Source: Acuticoccus yangtzensis (lineage in GTDB: Bacteria > Pseudomonadota > Alphaproteobacteria > Rhizobiales > Amorphaceae). From it: a stretch of 64,000 bases of DNA. Under the pieces are notes generated by a model that had not been told where the DNA came from, made no database searches, and saw only the letters and a program-made list of their open reading frames with translations. Position numbers and translations under genes: made by a program. Location of the stretch: the NCBI RefSeq assembly GCF_001927245.1, contig NZ_MJUX01000007.1, positions 124,001 through 188,000 on the forward strand, in the 5' to 3' direction. How positions within the stretch are numbered: the stretch's first letter is position 1; each line of letters starts with the position of its first letter. This document shows, piece after piece, positions 34,780 to 45,228 of this stretch.

Positions 34780-37700
34780 TTAATACTCGCGTTCGTAATA
34801 GAGGCCGACGGATGTTTCGTCCGTATAGGTCTCCGCGCGGGCCTTGAGGCCGCGGGTGATGTCGACGTTGACCGTGATCCCGGTCGATTCCGCCCCCGCC
34901 CGCACGCCGATATAGACGTTGTCGGCGATGTAACGCCCCGCCTCCACCGCCGTGCCGCCGGACTCGGTGGTGACGACCTCGAGGTTGTCGAGCCCGGAGA
35001 AGGCGCGCACCTGGTCGAGGATGGAGGGGCCGTTGCCGACACCGGCGAGCTCGGCCACCGCGGCGGCGAGCTGGGCGAGCTGGAAGGCGGACAGGTCCTC
35101 GATAGACCGGCCGAAGATGAGCTGCGACAGCACTTCGTCCTGCGGCAGATCGGGCGTCGATTCGAAGCGCACCTGCGGATCGTTCGCCGGACCGTCGACG
35201 ATGACGCGCACGGTGACCGAATTCCGGCTCGTCTCGGCGACGAGGTAGATGATCGGGTTGAGGTCGCCGACAAGGGACACGCGCCCCTCGGTGAAGACGA
35301 TGCGCTGGGTGAGGATGTTCACCCGCCCGCGGATCAGATCGAACTCACCGACCGGGACGATATCGGAGATCGGGCCGGTGACGCGCAGGCGTCCGCCGAG
35401 TTCGGCGTCGATGCCGCGGCCGCGTACGAAGATGCGGTTGGGGGCATTGATGGTGACGTCGAGCGTCAGACCCGAGGCGCCGGTGCCACCGTCTTCGCCG
35501 GTGTCGGCGAAGGGGCCGGCCTTGGCGCGCCGCAGCGTCTCCATGACGTCGGGCGGCGTGTTGAAGTGGGCGACCTCCATCAGCGCCGCGGTGCCCGAAA
35601 GGCGGGTCGGGACGGTGATTTCGGCGCGATCGATGTCGACGGTGCCGCGCACGGTGGGCCCGGCGGTCAACGGACCGTCGATGCCGAGCGCCGCGTCGAA
35701 GGTGACCGCGATGAGTTCGCCGTCCGCATAGCGCGCATTGTCGGCGGTGAAGCGGAGGCTCGCGGGGAAGCCGGCGCCGAGGCCGATGGAGCCCGCCACG
35801 CTGACCGTGCCGTCGCCGAGGCCCGCGGTCAGCCGGTCGATGACGATCCGGTCCCCGGTGAGGCTGGCGACGAGCTGTCCGTTCGCGAGGGTGAGGTTGG
35901 ACTGCGGGTCGCGGAAGCCGAAGCCGGACGAGCGGACCGAGCCGGAGAGGTTCGGCGCGGTCAGCGATCCCGTCGCGCGGGCGTTGGCGGTGACGGTGCC
36001 GTCCATGGAGGCGCCGCGCTCGGCGAGGAAGCGGTTGGCGAGCGACAGCGGCGCAGTGGCGTCGATCGACACGTCGAGCCCGCCGCCGGACAGAGGCACC
36101 GTGCCGGACGCGGTGACCGAGAGGCCGCTGCCTTCGGCCCGCGCAGAGGCGATGCGCACGCGGTTGTTGGCGAAATCGCCGGAGGCGTTGACGGTCAGTG
36201 CGCCGACCCCGGCGTCGGACAGAGGCAGCGCCGAGATGCCGGTGCCGGAGAGGTTGAAGCGTGCGGACGGGTTGCCGATCGGCCCCGACGCCTGGGCCGA
36301 GCCGGAGAGGCGGCCCGATAGGCCGAGATTGTCGACGAAGCCGTTCGCGATCGCCACCGGCAGCGAGGTGAGGTCGACCGAGACGTTCAGTCTGTCGCCG
36401 ATGCGGCCGGAGGCGCGGGCCGAGCCGCCGCCGAGCTGCACCAGCGCCTCGGTGAGGTCGACGGTGCCGCGGGCGTAGGAGCCGGACGCGGTGAACGAGC
36501 CGGGGCTGATCCCCGCCGCGCGGATGGGCGCCGCGGACAAGGACGGCGCGCGGGCGGTGAAGGTGACGCGCGGGTCGGCGGGGGCGCCCTCGGCCCGCAC
36601 CTCGCCCGACAGGGTGCCGGTCATGCCGAGTTCGGGGCGGAAGCCGTTGGCGATGGCGAGCGGGATCTCGGACAGGCGGGCGGTGAGGTCGAGCCGGTCG
36701 GCACCCGCGGTGCCGGTGAGGGTGATGGTCCCCTGCCCCAGCCGCGCCTCGGCGGTGGTGAAGGTGGCCGTCCCGCCTTGATAGCGGCCGGAGATGTCGG
36801 CGTTGATCGCACCGACGTTCGCGCCCTCGAGCTGCCGCGCGGAGGCCCCGGCAATGCTGACGGAGAAGTCCGCCGCGGGGTCCGCCGGCGCGCCGGTGAC
36901 GGTGGCGCGGCCGGACAGCGTGCCCGACAGGCCGAGCGACGGGTACGCCGCGTTGGCGAGCGCCAGCGGCAGCCGCTCGACGTTGACGGTGATGTCGAGC
37001 GCCTCGCCGATGGTGCCGGCGGCGGTGACGGAGCCGCCGCCCACCGTGGTCAGGAAGCGGTCCAGCGTGGCGGTGCCGTTGGCGTAGGAGCCGCGCGCCT
37101 CGGCGTTGAGCGGCGAGATGCCGGCGGCACGCATCTGGGCGACGGTGGCGCCGGTGACGTCGAGGCTGAAGGTGGCGCTCGGGTCGTCCAGCGCGCCGGT
37201 CGCGGACACGGTGCCGGAGAGGATGCCCGCCGCGCCGAGGCCGGGACGCACCGCCTCGGCCAGCGCCAGCGGAAGGTCGGCGATCGTGGCGGTGACGTTC
37301 AGCGTCTCGCCGATGGCGCCGCTGGCGGTGATGCGTCCGCCGCCGACGGTGGTCTCGAAGGCTTCGAGCTGGGCGGTGCCGTTCGCGAAGGTGCCGGTCG
37401 CGGTGGCGTTCAGCGGCTCCAGCCGCGCATCGCGCAGCGGCTTGGCGTTGGCGTCGGCCACGGTCACGTCGAAGCTGGCGTCGGGGTCGGCGAGGGTGCC
37501 GGTCGCCCGCACGCGGCCCGACAGCGTGCCGGACACCTCGTATTCGGGCGCCACCGCGTTGGCGAGGGCGAGCGGCAGAGCGTCGACGGTGGCGGTGATG
37601 TCCAGCGTCTCGCCCACGGTGCCGGACGCCTGGATGGCGCCGCCGCCGACGTTGGTCTCGAACTGCTGCAGCGTCGCGGTGCCGCCGGCATAGGTGCCGC

Positions 37701-40596
37701 GGGCGACCACGGTCAGCGGCTCGATGCCCTTCTCGGTGAGGAAGGCGGCGGTGACGTCGTTGGCGGTGATGTCGGCGGTGACGTTGGGATCGGCGCGTGT
37801 GCCGGACACGGCCACGGAGCCGTCGACCGTGCCGCCCACGGCAAGGTCGGGGCGGATCAGGTTGGCGACGCGCAGCGGCAGCGCGTCGATCTCGGCCTTC
37901 AGCGACAGCGTGTTGCCGAGGCGGCCTTCGACGATGATCGAGCCGTCGCCCACCGACAGCACCGTGTTCCCAACGGTGATGACGTTGCCGACGACGCTCA
38001 CCTGGGTCGGCATCCTGAGCACGGTGGTGAAGTCGCCCTGGGAGAGGTCGAAGGCGCGAAGGCGGGCGGTGAAGCCGTCCTCGGCGCGGGCGAGAGAGCC
38101 CGCCGCCGTCAGCATGCCGGAGCCGAGATTGGCATCGAACTGGATGTTCGAGGCGTCACCCTGGCGCGTCGCCAGAAGCTCGGCGCTCACCACCTCGTAG
38201 CCCGCCACCGCGAGTTCGCGCAGCGAGGCGCGCCCGTCGAGGGCGGGGACGCCGAACACGTTGTCGACGACGATGTCGAGGTCCGCTTCGCCGAGGCGTG
38301 CCCCGGCGGCGGAGAGGCCCCGCACAAACCCTTCCACGGCGGCGACCTGCTTGCCCTCGTTCACCGAGAGCGTGATCGTCGCGTCGATGGCGCCGGTCGC
38401 CTCCATCATCGCCAGCGCGGCGAGGGTGGCAAGGTCCGGCACGTCCACGTCGAGGTTGCCGACGACGGTGCCCAAACGCTGCAAGGCGATGTCGCCCGAC
38501 AGGGAGGCACCGGCGATCTCGGCCGAGAGGTCCTGAAGCGCGCGGGCGTCGGGCCCGGACTCCAGCGTGGTCGTCAACGTCAGCGGGCGGCCGTCCAGCG
38601 TGCCGGCGACGTTGAGCGCGCCGTCGAGGTCGAAGGCGACGTCCTCGCTGCGGGTATAGACGCCGTCGAAGGTTGCGGTCAGCCGCTCCAGCGTGTGGCC
38701 GGTGAGGGTGAGGGACGGGCTGTCGATCGCCGCTCGCACGTTGGGCCTGGCCGGATTCCCGGTGACGGTCACCGCCGCGTTCAGCGCGCCGGACGCATCG
38801 CCGCCCATGACCGAAGCGTCGGGCAGCGAGGCATCGACGCGCAGGTCCGCCTCGGTGGTGGTCGCCTCGCCGTCGGCGGTGAGGCTGAGCTGCGGATTGG
38901 CGAGGCTGAACCCGTCGAAGATGAGCCCCGTCTCTGACCGGGCGGCGCGGCCCGCAAGGCGCGTCTCGCCGCTCAAGATCCCGTCCAGCGCCTCGGAACC
39001 GGCGATGATGTCGGAAGCGGTGCCGTCCAGCGTGAGGTCGAAGGTGCCGTCGAACCCGGCGCGGCCGTTCGCGGAGATGTCGACGGAGCCGGCAAGGTCG
39101 CGCCCGGCGAGCGCGGCGAAGGCGGAGATATCCTCCGCGGCGAGGCGCATTTGGCCCGTGATGGCGTCCAGGATCGTGCCCGTGAAGGAGGCCTCAACGG
39201 TGTCGGTGCGCAGCTCAAGCGTCGTGACGTCGACCGGCTGGCCGGCCGACCAGGTGCCCGCCACGTCGAGGTCGAGCGCGTCGCCCAGCGCGTCACCCAC
39301 CCCTTCGCGGTCCGAATCGATGCCGGACGCGCGGCCGGTCACGGTGAAGGTCACCGCGCGAGTGGCCGCATCGTCGAGGTTGGTGGCCGTTCCGTTGGCG
39401 CGGATCGTCGCCTCGGGCGCGGCGATCATCGCCGTATCGAGGTCGGAGATCGCGATCTCGGCGCTGAAGGCATCGGAGCCGCCGCCGAGGGAGGCTGTGA
39501 TGCGGGCCGAGCCGATGGTGGACGTGCCGTCGCCGCCCGGAAGCGCGATCGCCTCGCCGTCCTGGCGTTCGAGCGTCCCATCCACGTTCAGCGCCCGCGG
39601 CACGCCATCAGCGCCGATGTCGGCAGTGAATTCGAGTTCGGCGACGCCGGAGCGCAGCCGCCCCTCGCTGACGGTGATGGACCCGTCCGCGGCGCGCGTC
39701 GCATCGACCTTCAGCTCGGAGCCGCCGCCGACGAAGGAGTCATACGCGTCCGGCACCAGAACGCTGAGGTCGCCGTTGATGTCGGCGACGAAGTGGAAAT
39801 TGTCGCCCGCATTGTCGATGGAGGTGGTGCCGGAAAGCAGCGTGTCGCCATCGGCGATCAGGGCGAGGTTCGCCTGGAACTCGGCCAGCGGCCCCTCGCC
39901 TTTGATCGTGAACTCGATCGGCGGCCGGTCCTCGATGTTGAGGGCGTTGGCGATCACCCCGTCCGCCGGCTCGCTCACCTCGAAGTCGATCGCAAGATTG
40001 CGCGTGTCGTTGGCAAAGCTCGCCGAAAGGTTGAGGTTGCCGGGCCGGTCCAGCCGCTCGACGGCCAGCGTCGTGTCGAGCGCGCCGCCGGCCAGAGAGA
40101 TGTTGCCGTTGACCGACAGCGACGCCGCGGGGCCGATGATGCCTTCCGCGATCTCCACCCGCGGGACGCTCAGTTCGCGAAGGATGACCGACACCGGCAG
40201 GCTCGGCAGCTCGAACTGCTCGGCGCCCTGCTCGAGCGGCTCGTCGTTGTTGGTCGAAACGGGGGTCCGCGTCAGGGTGATCGACTCGGCCTCGAGGAGA
40301 TCCACCGACAGGCGGCCGCGCAGCAGCGCCAGGCGGGACCAAACCAGGTGCACGTTGTCGAGCCGCAGCCACACCCCGCGCGTATCGGCGATGGTGATGA
40401 AGGCGAGCCGCACATCCGACGACAGCGCCCCCTGGATGGGGCCGAGATTGATCTGCCGGTCGGGCGTCGAGATCTGCCGTTCGACGAAGCGCACGAAGCG
40501 GCCCGACTCCTCGTCCTGCGCCACGGCGGGGCGCACGGTGGCGACACCCGCCGAGGCGAGGACCAACACGCACAGCGCGGCCAGGATCCGCTTCAT
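34780..40596 (-). CDS. tamB: TamB, inner-membrane-anchored bridging protein of the translocation and assembly module
   Basis: Very large AsmA/TamB protein of 1938 residues spanning the periplasm; works with TamA in outer-membrane protein insertion and probably phospholipid transport. A signal anchor of about 26 residues (LAALCVLVLASAGVATV) starts the protein. Residues about 905-1530 contain seven repeats with a period near 101 residues, each carrying (L/I)P(L/V)(A/R)(I/L/V)AN followed by GxLSG. The DUF490 domain at about 1620-1938 includes GEFDLIRGRVNIL and LSQLIFGRSIEDLS and ends in YYEREY. The start ATG 40596 follows GGGAG. It begins 66 nt after tamA. Confidence 0.95.
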   Translation of the reverse strand: MKRILAALCVLVLASAGVATVRPAVAQDEESGRFVRFVERQISTPDRQINLGPIQGALSSDVRLAFITIADTRGVWLRLDNVHLVWSRLALLRGRLSVDLLEAESITLTRTPVSTNNDEPLEQGAEQFELPSLPVSVILRELSVPRVEIAEGIIGPAASLSVNGNISLAGGALDTTLAVERLDRPGNLNLSASFANDTRNLAIDFEVSEPADGVIANALNIEDRPPIEFTIKGEGPLAEFQANLALIADGDTLLSGTTSIDNAGDNFHFVADINGDLSVLVPDAYDSFVGGGSELKVDATRAADGSITVSEGRLRSGVAELEFTADIGADGVPRALNVDGTLERQDGEAIALPGGDGTSTIGSARITASLGGGSDAFSAEIAISDLDTAMIAAPEATIRANGTATNLDDAATRAVTFTVTGRASGIDSDREGVGDALGDALDLDVAGTWSAGQPVDVTTLELRTDTVEASFTGTILDAITGQMRLAAEDISAFAALAGRDLAGSVDISANGRAGFDGTFDLTLDGTASDIIAGSEALDGILSGETRLAGRAARSETGLIFDGFSLANPQLSLTADGEATTTEADLRVDASLPDASVMGGDASGALNAAVTVTGNPARPNVRAAIDSPSLTLTGHTLERLTATFDGVYTRSEDVAFDLDGALNVAGTLDGRPLTLTTTLESGPDARALQDLSAEIAGASLSGDIALQRLGTVVGNLDVDVPDLATLAALAMMEATGAIDATITLSVNEGKQVAAVEGFVRGLSAAGARLGEADLDIVVDNVFGVPALDGRASLRELAVAGYEVVSAELLATRQGDASNIQFDANLGSGMLTAAGSLARAEDGFTARLRAFDLSQGDFTTVLRMPTQVSVVGNVITVGNTVLSVGDGSIIVEGRLGNTLSLKAEIDALPLRVANLIRPDLAVGGTVDGSVAVSGTRADPNVTADITANDVTAAFLTEKGIEPLTVVARGTYAGGTATLQQFETNVGGGAIQASGTVGETLDITATVDALPLALANAVAPEYEVSGTLSGRVRATGTLADPDASFDVTVADANAKPLRDARLEPLNATATGTFANGTAQLEAFETTVGGGRITASGAIGETLNVTATIADLPLALAEAVRPGLGAAGILSGTVSATGALDDPSATFSLDVTGATVAQMRAAGISPLNAEARGSYANGTATLDRFLTTVGGGSVTAAGTIGEALDITVNVERLPLALANAAYPSLGLSGTLSGRATVTGAPADPAADFSVSIAGASARQLEGANVGAINADISGRYQGGTATFTTAEARLGQGTITLTGTAGADRLDLTARLSEIPLAIANGFRPELGMTGTLSGEVRAEGAPADPRVTFTARAPSLSAAPIRAAGISPGSFTASGSYARGTVDLTEALVQLGGGSARASGRIGDRLNVSVDLTSLPVAIANGFVDNLGLSGRLSGSAQASGPIGNPSARFNLSGTGISALPLSDAGVGALTVNASGDFANNRVRIASARAEGSGLSVTASGTVPLSGGGLDVSIDATAPLSLANRFLAERGASMDGTVTANARATGSLTAPNLSGSVRSSGFGFRDPQSNLTLANGQLVASLTGDRIVIDRLTAGLGDGTVSVAGSIGLGAGFPASLRFTADNARYADGELIAVTFDAALGIDGPLTAGPTVRGTVDIDRAEITVPTRLSGTAALMEVAHFNTPPDVMETLRRAKAGPFADTGEDGGTGASGLTLDVTINAPNRIFVRGRGIDAELGGRLRVTGPISDIVPVGEFDLIRGRVNILTQRIVFTEGRVSLVGDLNPIIYLVAETSRNSVTVRVIVDGPANDPQVRFESTPDLPQDEVLSQLIFGRSIEDLSAFQLAQLAAAVAELAGVGNGPSILDQVRAFSGLDNLEVVTTESGGTAVEAGRYIADNVYIGVRAGAESTGITVNVDITRGLKARAETYTDETSVGLYYEREY

Positions 40597-40662
40597 CGCT
40601 CTACTCCCGTCAGGGCGCCCGTCCGCACCGGGGGCGCCGGCATGTGGCCGCACTCAGAAGAC

Positions 40663-42576
40663 TTAGAAGGCCTGGCCAAGGCCGATATAGAAGGCGACGT
40701 TGGGATCACCTTCGTAGGGGTCGAGCGGCACGGCCACGTCGAAGCGCAGGGGCCCGAGCCCGGTATTGTAGCGAAGGCCGAGACCCGCGCCGACCTTCAT
40801 CGGCTCGTCGAAGTCCGGATATTCGCTGTTGAAGGCGTTGCCGAAGTCGACGAACGGCACGACCCCGATCGACTCGGTGACGCCGATCCGCGCCTCCGCC
40901 GAGCCGACGAAGTAGCTGCGCCCGCCGTGGACGTCGCCGGTCACCGGATCGCGCGGACCGACCCCGCGATAAGGATAGCCGCGGATCGAACCGCCGCCGC
41001 CGGCGAAGAACAGCTTCGAGGCCGGGATCTCCTGCAGCGGCGCCCCGACGATGGAGCCGACCGCCGCGCGCCCTGCCAGGACCAGGCGATCGTCGAGCAG
41101 GCCATAATAGGCGCGCGCGTCGATCTGGCTGATCGCGCCGACATTGCCTTCGACGAACTCGTAGAACGGCTCGACCGACGCGGTCAGGCGATACCCCTTG
41201 GTCGGGTTCAACTCGTTGTTGGACGCGTCATATTCGACCGACAGCGGCAGCGAGGCGAACAGGAAATCACCATCGCCATAGTCGGTCTGGTCGATCGTCA
41301 TCGCCTCGAAATTGGCGAAGCCGGACATGGTGATGCGGGTCGTCGGCCGATGCAGCAGGCCCATGCGCCCGCCCACGGTGCGGGCACGGTAGGTGTCCGG
41401 CGCGTCCTGGTCGGCGAAGACGGTGGACGAGAAGTCCGTGTAAGGCGTGAAGACACCGGGCTTCAGGAAGGTCGCCTCGACCCGGTAGTTGTATTCGTCC
41501 GGGTCCTGCGCGTCGATACCGCCGATCGAGGCCGACAGGTTGAGCTTCTCGGCCCGGCCGAACAGGTTACGGTGGCGCCAATAGGCTTCCGCCCCTGCCC
41601 CGTCCAGCGTGGAATATTTGAGACCGCCGCCGAACACACGGAGAGGTCGCTCGGCCACTTCGATGCCCATGTCGAGCGTACCGTCGGGATTGATGGTGTC
41701 GGCCTCGACGATGCGGGCGGAGTTGAACACCTCCAGCCGCCGCAACTGGTCGCGCGCACGGTCCACCGCATCCGGGTCGAACCGCTCGCCATATTGAATG
41801 CCGGCGTACCAGGCGACGAACTCGGGGTCCATCCGCTGGGTGCCCTTCACCGAGGTGGTGCCGAACACGGCCGGGCGGCCCTCGGCGACGTCGATGGCGA
41901 CGTCGAGCTGATCGCGGTCGTGATAGGCGGAGGCCTGGCGATGGGCGATCGCGGCCTTCGGATAGCCGAGCTCGCGCCAGCGGCCGACCAACGCCGCCTC
42001 GCCTGCGAGGATCTTCGTCGCCAGCGCCGGATCACCCGGAACGAGGCCGATCTCGTCGATCGTCGGCGGAACGGTGTCGTCGTCCGGCACGGGGCCGGGC
42101 TGGTTCGTCACGCTGACGCTGCCGAACGTGTAGGACGGGCCGGGATCGACCGTGATGCGAACGTCGGCGGTGTCGCCGAGCTCGGTGTCGATCGGCAGGT
42201 TGGCCGCCTCGCGCCCGTCCACCAGGATGGAGATGGTGGGCGCATAGTGGCCGGCATTGTAGAGCGAGGCGAGGATCCGCTGATAATCACCGCGCGCACG
42301 TGACAGAAGCGCCGCCGAGCCAGGGCTGCGCTCGCCGCTCTCCTCTTCCAGCGAGGAGGCGTTCTCGACCGCCAGGGTCAGGCTGCGTTCGTCGCCGAGG
42401 ACCTCGAAGGTCACGTCATAGGCGACGGAGCCCGGCTCCGGCGGAGGGGGCGGGCCCTCGAAAAAGCGGAATCCCAGAATCTGGAATGCATCGGCGTGTC
42501 CCGGCGTGAGGCCGAGGATCAAGGCAAGAGCGCCCGCCTTCCATGTCTGGTTTTTCGAAAAACGCACGCACTCCAC
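40663..42576 (-). CDS. tamA: TamA, BamA/Omp85-family outer-membrane assembly protein
   Basis: Outer-membrane protein of 637 residues. A signal region (about residues 12-30, ending HADAF) is followed by three POTRA-like domains (about 50-310) and a 16-strand Omp85 barrel. The barrel's conserved lid-lock motif is GGGGSIRGYPYRGVGP, and the chain ends LGQAF with a terminal phenylalanine, as required for barrel insertion. The GTG at 42576 is used; GTG 42567 is possible. It is transcribed ahead of tamB, the classic TamA-TamB pair. Confidence 0.94.
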   Translation of the reverse strand: MECVRFSKNQTWKAGALALILGLTPGHADAFQILGFRFFEGPPPPPEPGSVAYDVTFEVLGDERSLTLAVENASSLEEESGERSPGSAALLSRARGDYQRILASLYNAGHYAPTISILVDGREAANLPIDTELGDTADVRITVDPGPSYTFGSVSVTNQPGPVPDDDTVPPTIDEIGLVPGDPALATKILAGEAALVGRWRELGYPKAAIAHRQASAYHDRDQLDVAIDVAEGRPAVFGTTSVKGTQRMDPEFVAWYAGIQYGERFDPDAVDRARDQLRRLEVFNSARIVEADTINPDGTLDMGIEVAERPLRVFGGGLKYSTLDGAGAEAYWRHRNLFGRAEKLNLSASIGGIDAQDPDEYNYRVEATFLKPGVFTPYTDFSSTVFADQDAPDTYRARTVGGRMGLLHRPTTRITMSGFANFEAMTIDQTDYGDGDFLFASLPLSVEYDASNNELNPTKGYRLTASVEPFYEFVEGNVGAISQIDARAYYGLLDDRLVLAGRAAVGSIVGAPLQEIPASKLFFAGGGGSIRGYPYRGVGPRDPVTGDVHGGRSYFVGSAEARIGVTESIGVVPFVDFGNAFNSEYPDFDEPMKVGAGLGLRYNTGLGPLRFDVAVPLDPYEGDPNVAFYIGLGQAF

Positions 42577-42810
42577 CCTTCGCTCGCCGGTTCAATAGGG
42601 GTGGAAATGCCGGCCGTGACAAGGCAACGCGCTTGCATCGAACTTCATATGACGAGTCGTGCGGCCTATCCGCAACAGTGCGACACTCTGGCTTTGTGCC
42701 AATTCGATCCGGCCGCCGGCAGTTTTCGTGCCCCTGCTTTGCGGTAGGTGGATAGCGTTCGACTGTCCGATATGAAATGAGGGGAGCAGTACTCGAGCGG
42801 GAGGCGCATC

Positions 42811-43593
42811 GTGACCGACGCAATCCTTCAATTCCTCGGCCTCTGGGCGCTGACCTATGCGTTGACCTTCGGCACCTACCTCGCCTTCGGGTGGGCGTTC
42901 ACGGTGTGGTCGCAGCGGCACCCTGAACGCAAGATCCAACCGAAGCGCGACGGGCAGAAGCGCCGCAACACCGAGATCCGCGCCTCCGCGCGCTCGCTGA
43001 TCGTCACCTGCGGCTGCTTTGCGGCAGGGCTCTTTTGCAGCCTCAATGGCTACACCCTGTTCGAGCCGCTGGCGATGACGTGGTGGTCCTTCCCGCTGAT
43101 GGTCGGCGTCTCCATCGTCCTGTTCGACGGGTGGTTCTACATCGTCCACCGGCTCGGCCACACGGGGATGTTCAAAAAGTACCATCTCCTCCACCACCAG
43201 TCCGTCGCGCCGACGGTGTGGTCGAACTATTCCGACACCTGGTTCGACGCGTGGACCCAGCAGGGCTTCTTCTTCGTGATGCCGGTGATCCTCCCCTTCG
43301 CGTGGCCGGTGTTCGTGGCGCACCGCGTGTTCGACCACTTCAACGGCATGATCGGCCACTCGGGCTTCGAGTTCGCCGCGGGCCCGTCCTCGCGCACGCC
43401 GTGGCCCCTCGCCTCGGTCACCTTCCACGACATGCACCATTCGACCTTCAACTATAATTACGCCAACCACTTCTCGTTCTGGGACCGCGTGTTCGGCACC
43501 ATCCACCCGGACTACGACACCCGGTGCGCGGCGATGGAGGAGAAGATCAACGCCGCCACGGCCGAGCCGTCCAAGGCGGTGCCGACGCGCTGA
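42811..43593 (+). CDS. sterol desaturase / fatty acid hydroxylase family protein
   Basis: Integral-membrane di-iron oxygenase, 260 residues. The histidine clusters HRLGH (about residue 113), HLLHHQ (about 125) and HDMHH (about 210) that bind the iron pair are intact, between four hydrophobic segments. The substrate, a fatty acid, sterol-like or carotenoid lipid, cannot be told. The GTG start at 42811 is supported by GGGAGG six nt upstream. It is divergent from tamA across 234 bp with no obvious operator. Confidence 0.92.
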   Translation: MTDAILQFLGLWALTYALTFGTYLAFGWAFTVWSQRHPERKIQPKRDGQKRRNTEIRASARSLIVTCGCFAAGLFCSLNGYTLFEPLAMTWWSFPLMVGVSIVLFDGWFYIVHRLGHTGMFKKYHLLHHQSVAPTVWSNYSDTWFDAWTQQGFFFVMPVILPFAWPVFVAHRVFDHFNGMIGHSGFEFAAGPSSRTPWPLASVTFHDMHHSTFNYNYANHFSFWDRVFGTIHPDYDTRCAAMEEKINAATAEPSKAVPTR

Positions 43594-43724
43594 GGCGCAA
43601 ACCGCCGCCCGCTGCGGAGCGGGCACAGTGCCTAAATTGTCGGCATGGCGGCGACTTCGGCGCATTGCGCTTTGAGTTCAAGCCGGCGCTGAACTAGTGT
43701 CCGCGCGACCAGCGGACATTGCCC

Positions 43725-45113
43725 ATGAACATTCAAGTCGCCCCCAACGATATCAGCCACGTCATCGAGGCCGACAAGGCCAATGTCTGGCACCACCTGA
43801 CCCAGCACGCCGCGTTCGAGACGGCCGATCCGCGCATCATCGTGGAAGGCAAGGGCCTCCACGTGTGGGACGCGACGGGGCGGCGGATGATCGACGCGGT
43901 GTCCGGCGGCGTGTGGACGGTGAATGTCGGCTACGGCCGCACCCGCATCGCCGACGCGGTGCGGGACCAGATCATGAAGATGAACTTCTTCGCCGCGGCG
44001 GCCGGCTCCGTCCCCGCCGCCCTGTTCGCCGAAAAGCTGATCGAGAAGATGCCCGGCATGAGCCGCGTCTACTACTCGAACTCGGGGTCGGAGGCGAACG
44101 AGAAGGCGTACAAGATCATCCGCCAGATCGCCCACAAGAAGTACGGCGGCAAGAAACACAAGATCCTGTTCCGCGAGCGGGATTATCACGGCACCACCAT
44201 CGCCGCGCTGGCCTCCGGCGGGCAGCCGGAGCGCGCGGCCCACTACGGCCCGTTCCCGCCGGGATTCGTCCAGGTGCCGCACTGCCTCGAATATCGCAGC
44301 CAATATGGTGACGTGGCCGACTACGGCGTGCGCGCCGCAAAGGCGATCGAGGAGGTGATCCTCGCCGAGGGGCCGGACACGGTGGGCGGCATCGTGCTGG
44401 AGCCGATCACGGCGGGCGGCGGCGTCATCACCCCGCCCGAGGGATATTGGGAGACGGTGCAGGAGATCTGCACCAAGTACGACATCCTCCTCCATCTCGA
44501 CGAAGTGGTCTGCGGTCTCGGCCGCACGGGTCAGTGGTTCGGCTACCAGAATTACGGCATCAAGCCCGACCTCGTGACCATGGCGAAGGGCCTCGCCTCC
44601 GGCTACGCGGCGATCTCGTGCACGGTGACCACCGAGCGTGTGTTCGACATGTTCAAGGACGACCCCAGCGACCCGCTGGGCTATTTCCGCGACATCTCGA
44701 CCTTCGGCGGCTGCACGGCGGGTCCTGCGGCGGCGCTCGAGAACCTGAAGATCATCGAAGAGGAAAACCTCCTCGACAACACGCTCGCTCGCGGCGAACA
44801 GCTCGGCGGTCTCCTCGAAGAGATCAAGGCCAAACACGCCATCGTCGGCGACGTGCGCGGCAAGGGCCTCTTCTGGGGGCTGGAGCTGGTGGCAGACCGT
44901 ACGACGAAGGAGCCGCTGGCGGAGAAGCTGGTCGCGGCGGTCGTCGGCGCGGTGGGCAAGCGCGGCGTCATCATCGGCATGACCAACCGTTCGCTGCCGG
45001 GCCTCAACAACACGCTGTGCATAGCCCCGCCGCTGATCGCGACGGCGGCCGACATCGCCGACATCGCCGAGGCGATCGACGGCGCACTCGCCGAGGTCAC
45101 CGCCACGCTCTGA
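43725..45113 (+). CDS. tpa: class III aminotransferase, taurine-pyruvate aminotransferase-like
   Basis: PLP-dependent transaminase of 462 residues. Features: N-terminal WHHLTQHAAFETADPRIIVE, SNSGSEANEKAYKI, HLDEVVCGLGRTGQWFG, the PLP lysine at 288 (VTMAKGLASGY), and FGGCTAGPAAALENL. These fit taurine:pyruvate transaminase (Tpa), which makes sulfoacetaldehyde and alanine. The TauE/SafE-type exporter gene downstream agrees with sulfonate use, since sulfite must then leave the cell. Other omega-amino acids are possible substrates. Element C lies 116 nt past the stop. Confidence 0.78.
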   Translation: MNIQVAPNDISHVIEADKANVWHHLTQHAAFETADPRIIVEGKGLHVWDATGRRMIDAVSGGVWTVNVGYGRTRIADAVRDQIMKMNFFAAAAGSVPAALFAEKLIEKMPGMSRVYYSNSGSEANEKAYKIIRQIAHKKYGGKKHKILFRERDYHGTTIAALASGGQPERAAHYGPFPPGFVQVPHCLEYRSQYGDVADYGVRAAKAIEEVILAEGPDTVGGIVLEPITAGGGVITPPEGYWETVQEICTKYDILLHLDEVVCGLGRTGQWFGYQNYGIKPDLVTMAKGLASGYAAISCTVTTERVFDMFKDDPSDPLGYFRDISTFGGCTAGPAAALENLKIIEEENLLDNTLARGEQLGGLLEEIKAKHAIVGDVRGKGLFWGLELVADRTTKEPLAEKLVAAVVGAVGKRGVIIGMTNRSLPGLNNTLCIAPPLIATAADIADIAEAIDGALAEVTATL

Positions 45114-45228
45114 ACCGGCCCGCTCTGGCCCGCCTGCCCTAACCGCAACGCCCCGACGGGGCGCCGCACCCCGCCCCTCCCCCTTGCCGGCCCCGCCCAC
45201 CAGCGCGGCCGCAGGCGCACCCGCCGCA

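Noticed and set aside
39151-42303. A 1050-codon open frame on the + strand across tamA and the 5' part of tamB
   Set aside because: It is antisense to two well-recognised genes, is rich in Arg/Gly/Val/Asp from GC-rich codon shadows, and has no domain or ribosome site.
43671-43724. TTCAAGCC...GCGCTGAACT before the transaminase gene as a tRNA-like piece
   Set aside because: It resembles a T-arm only superficially; no acceptor stem, D-arm or anticodon arm can be drawn around it.
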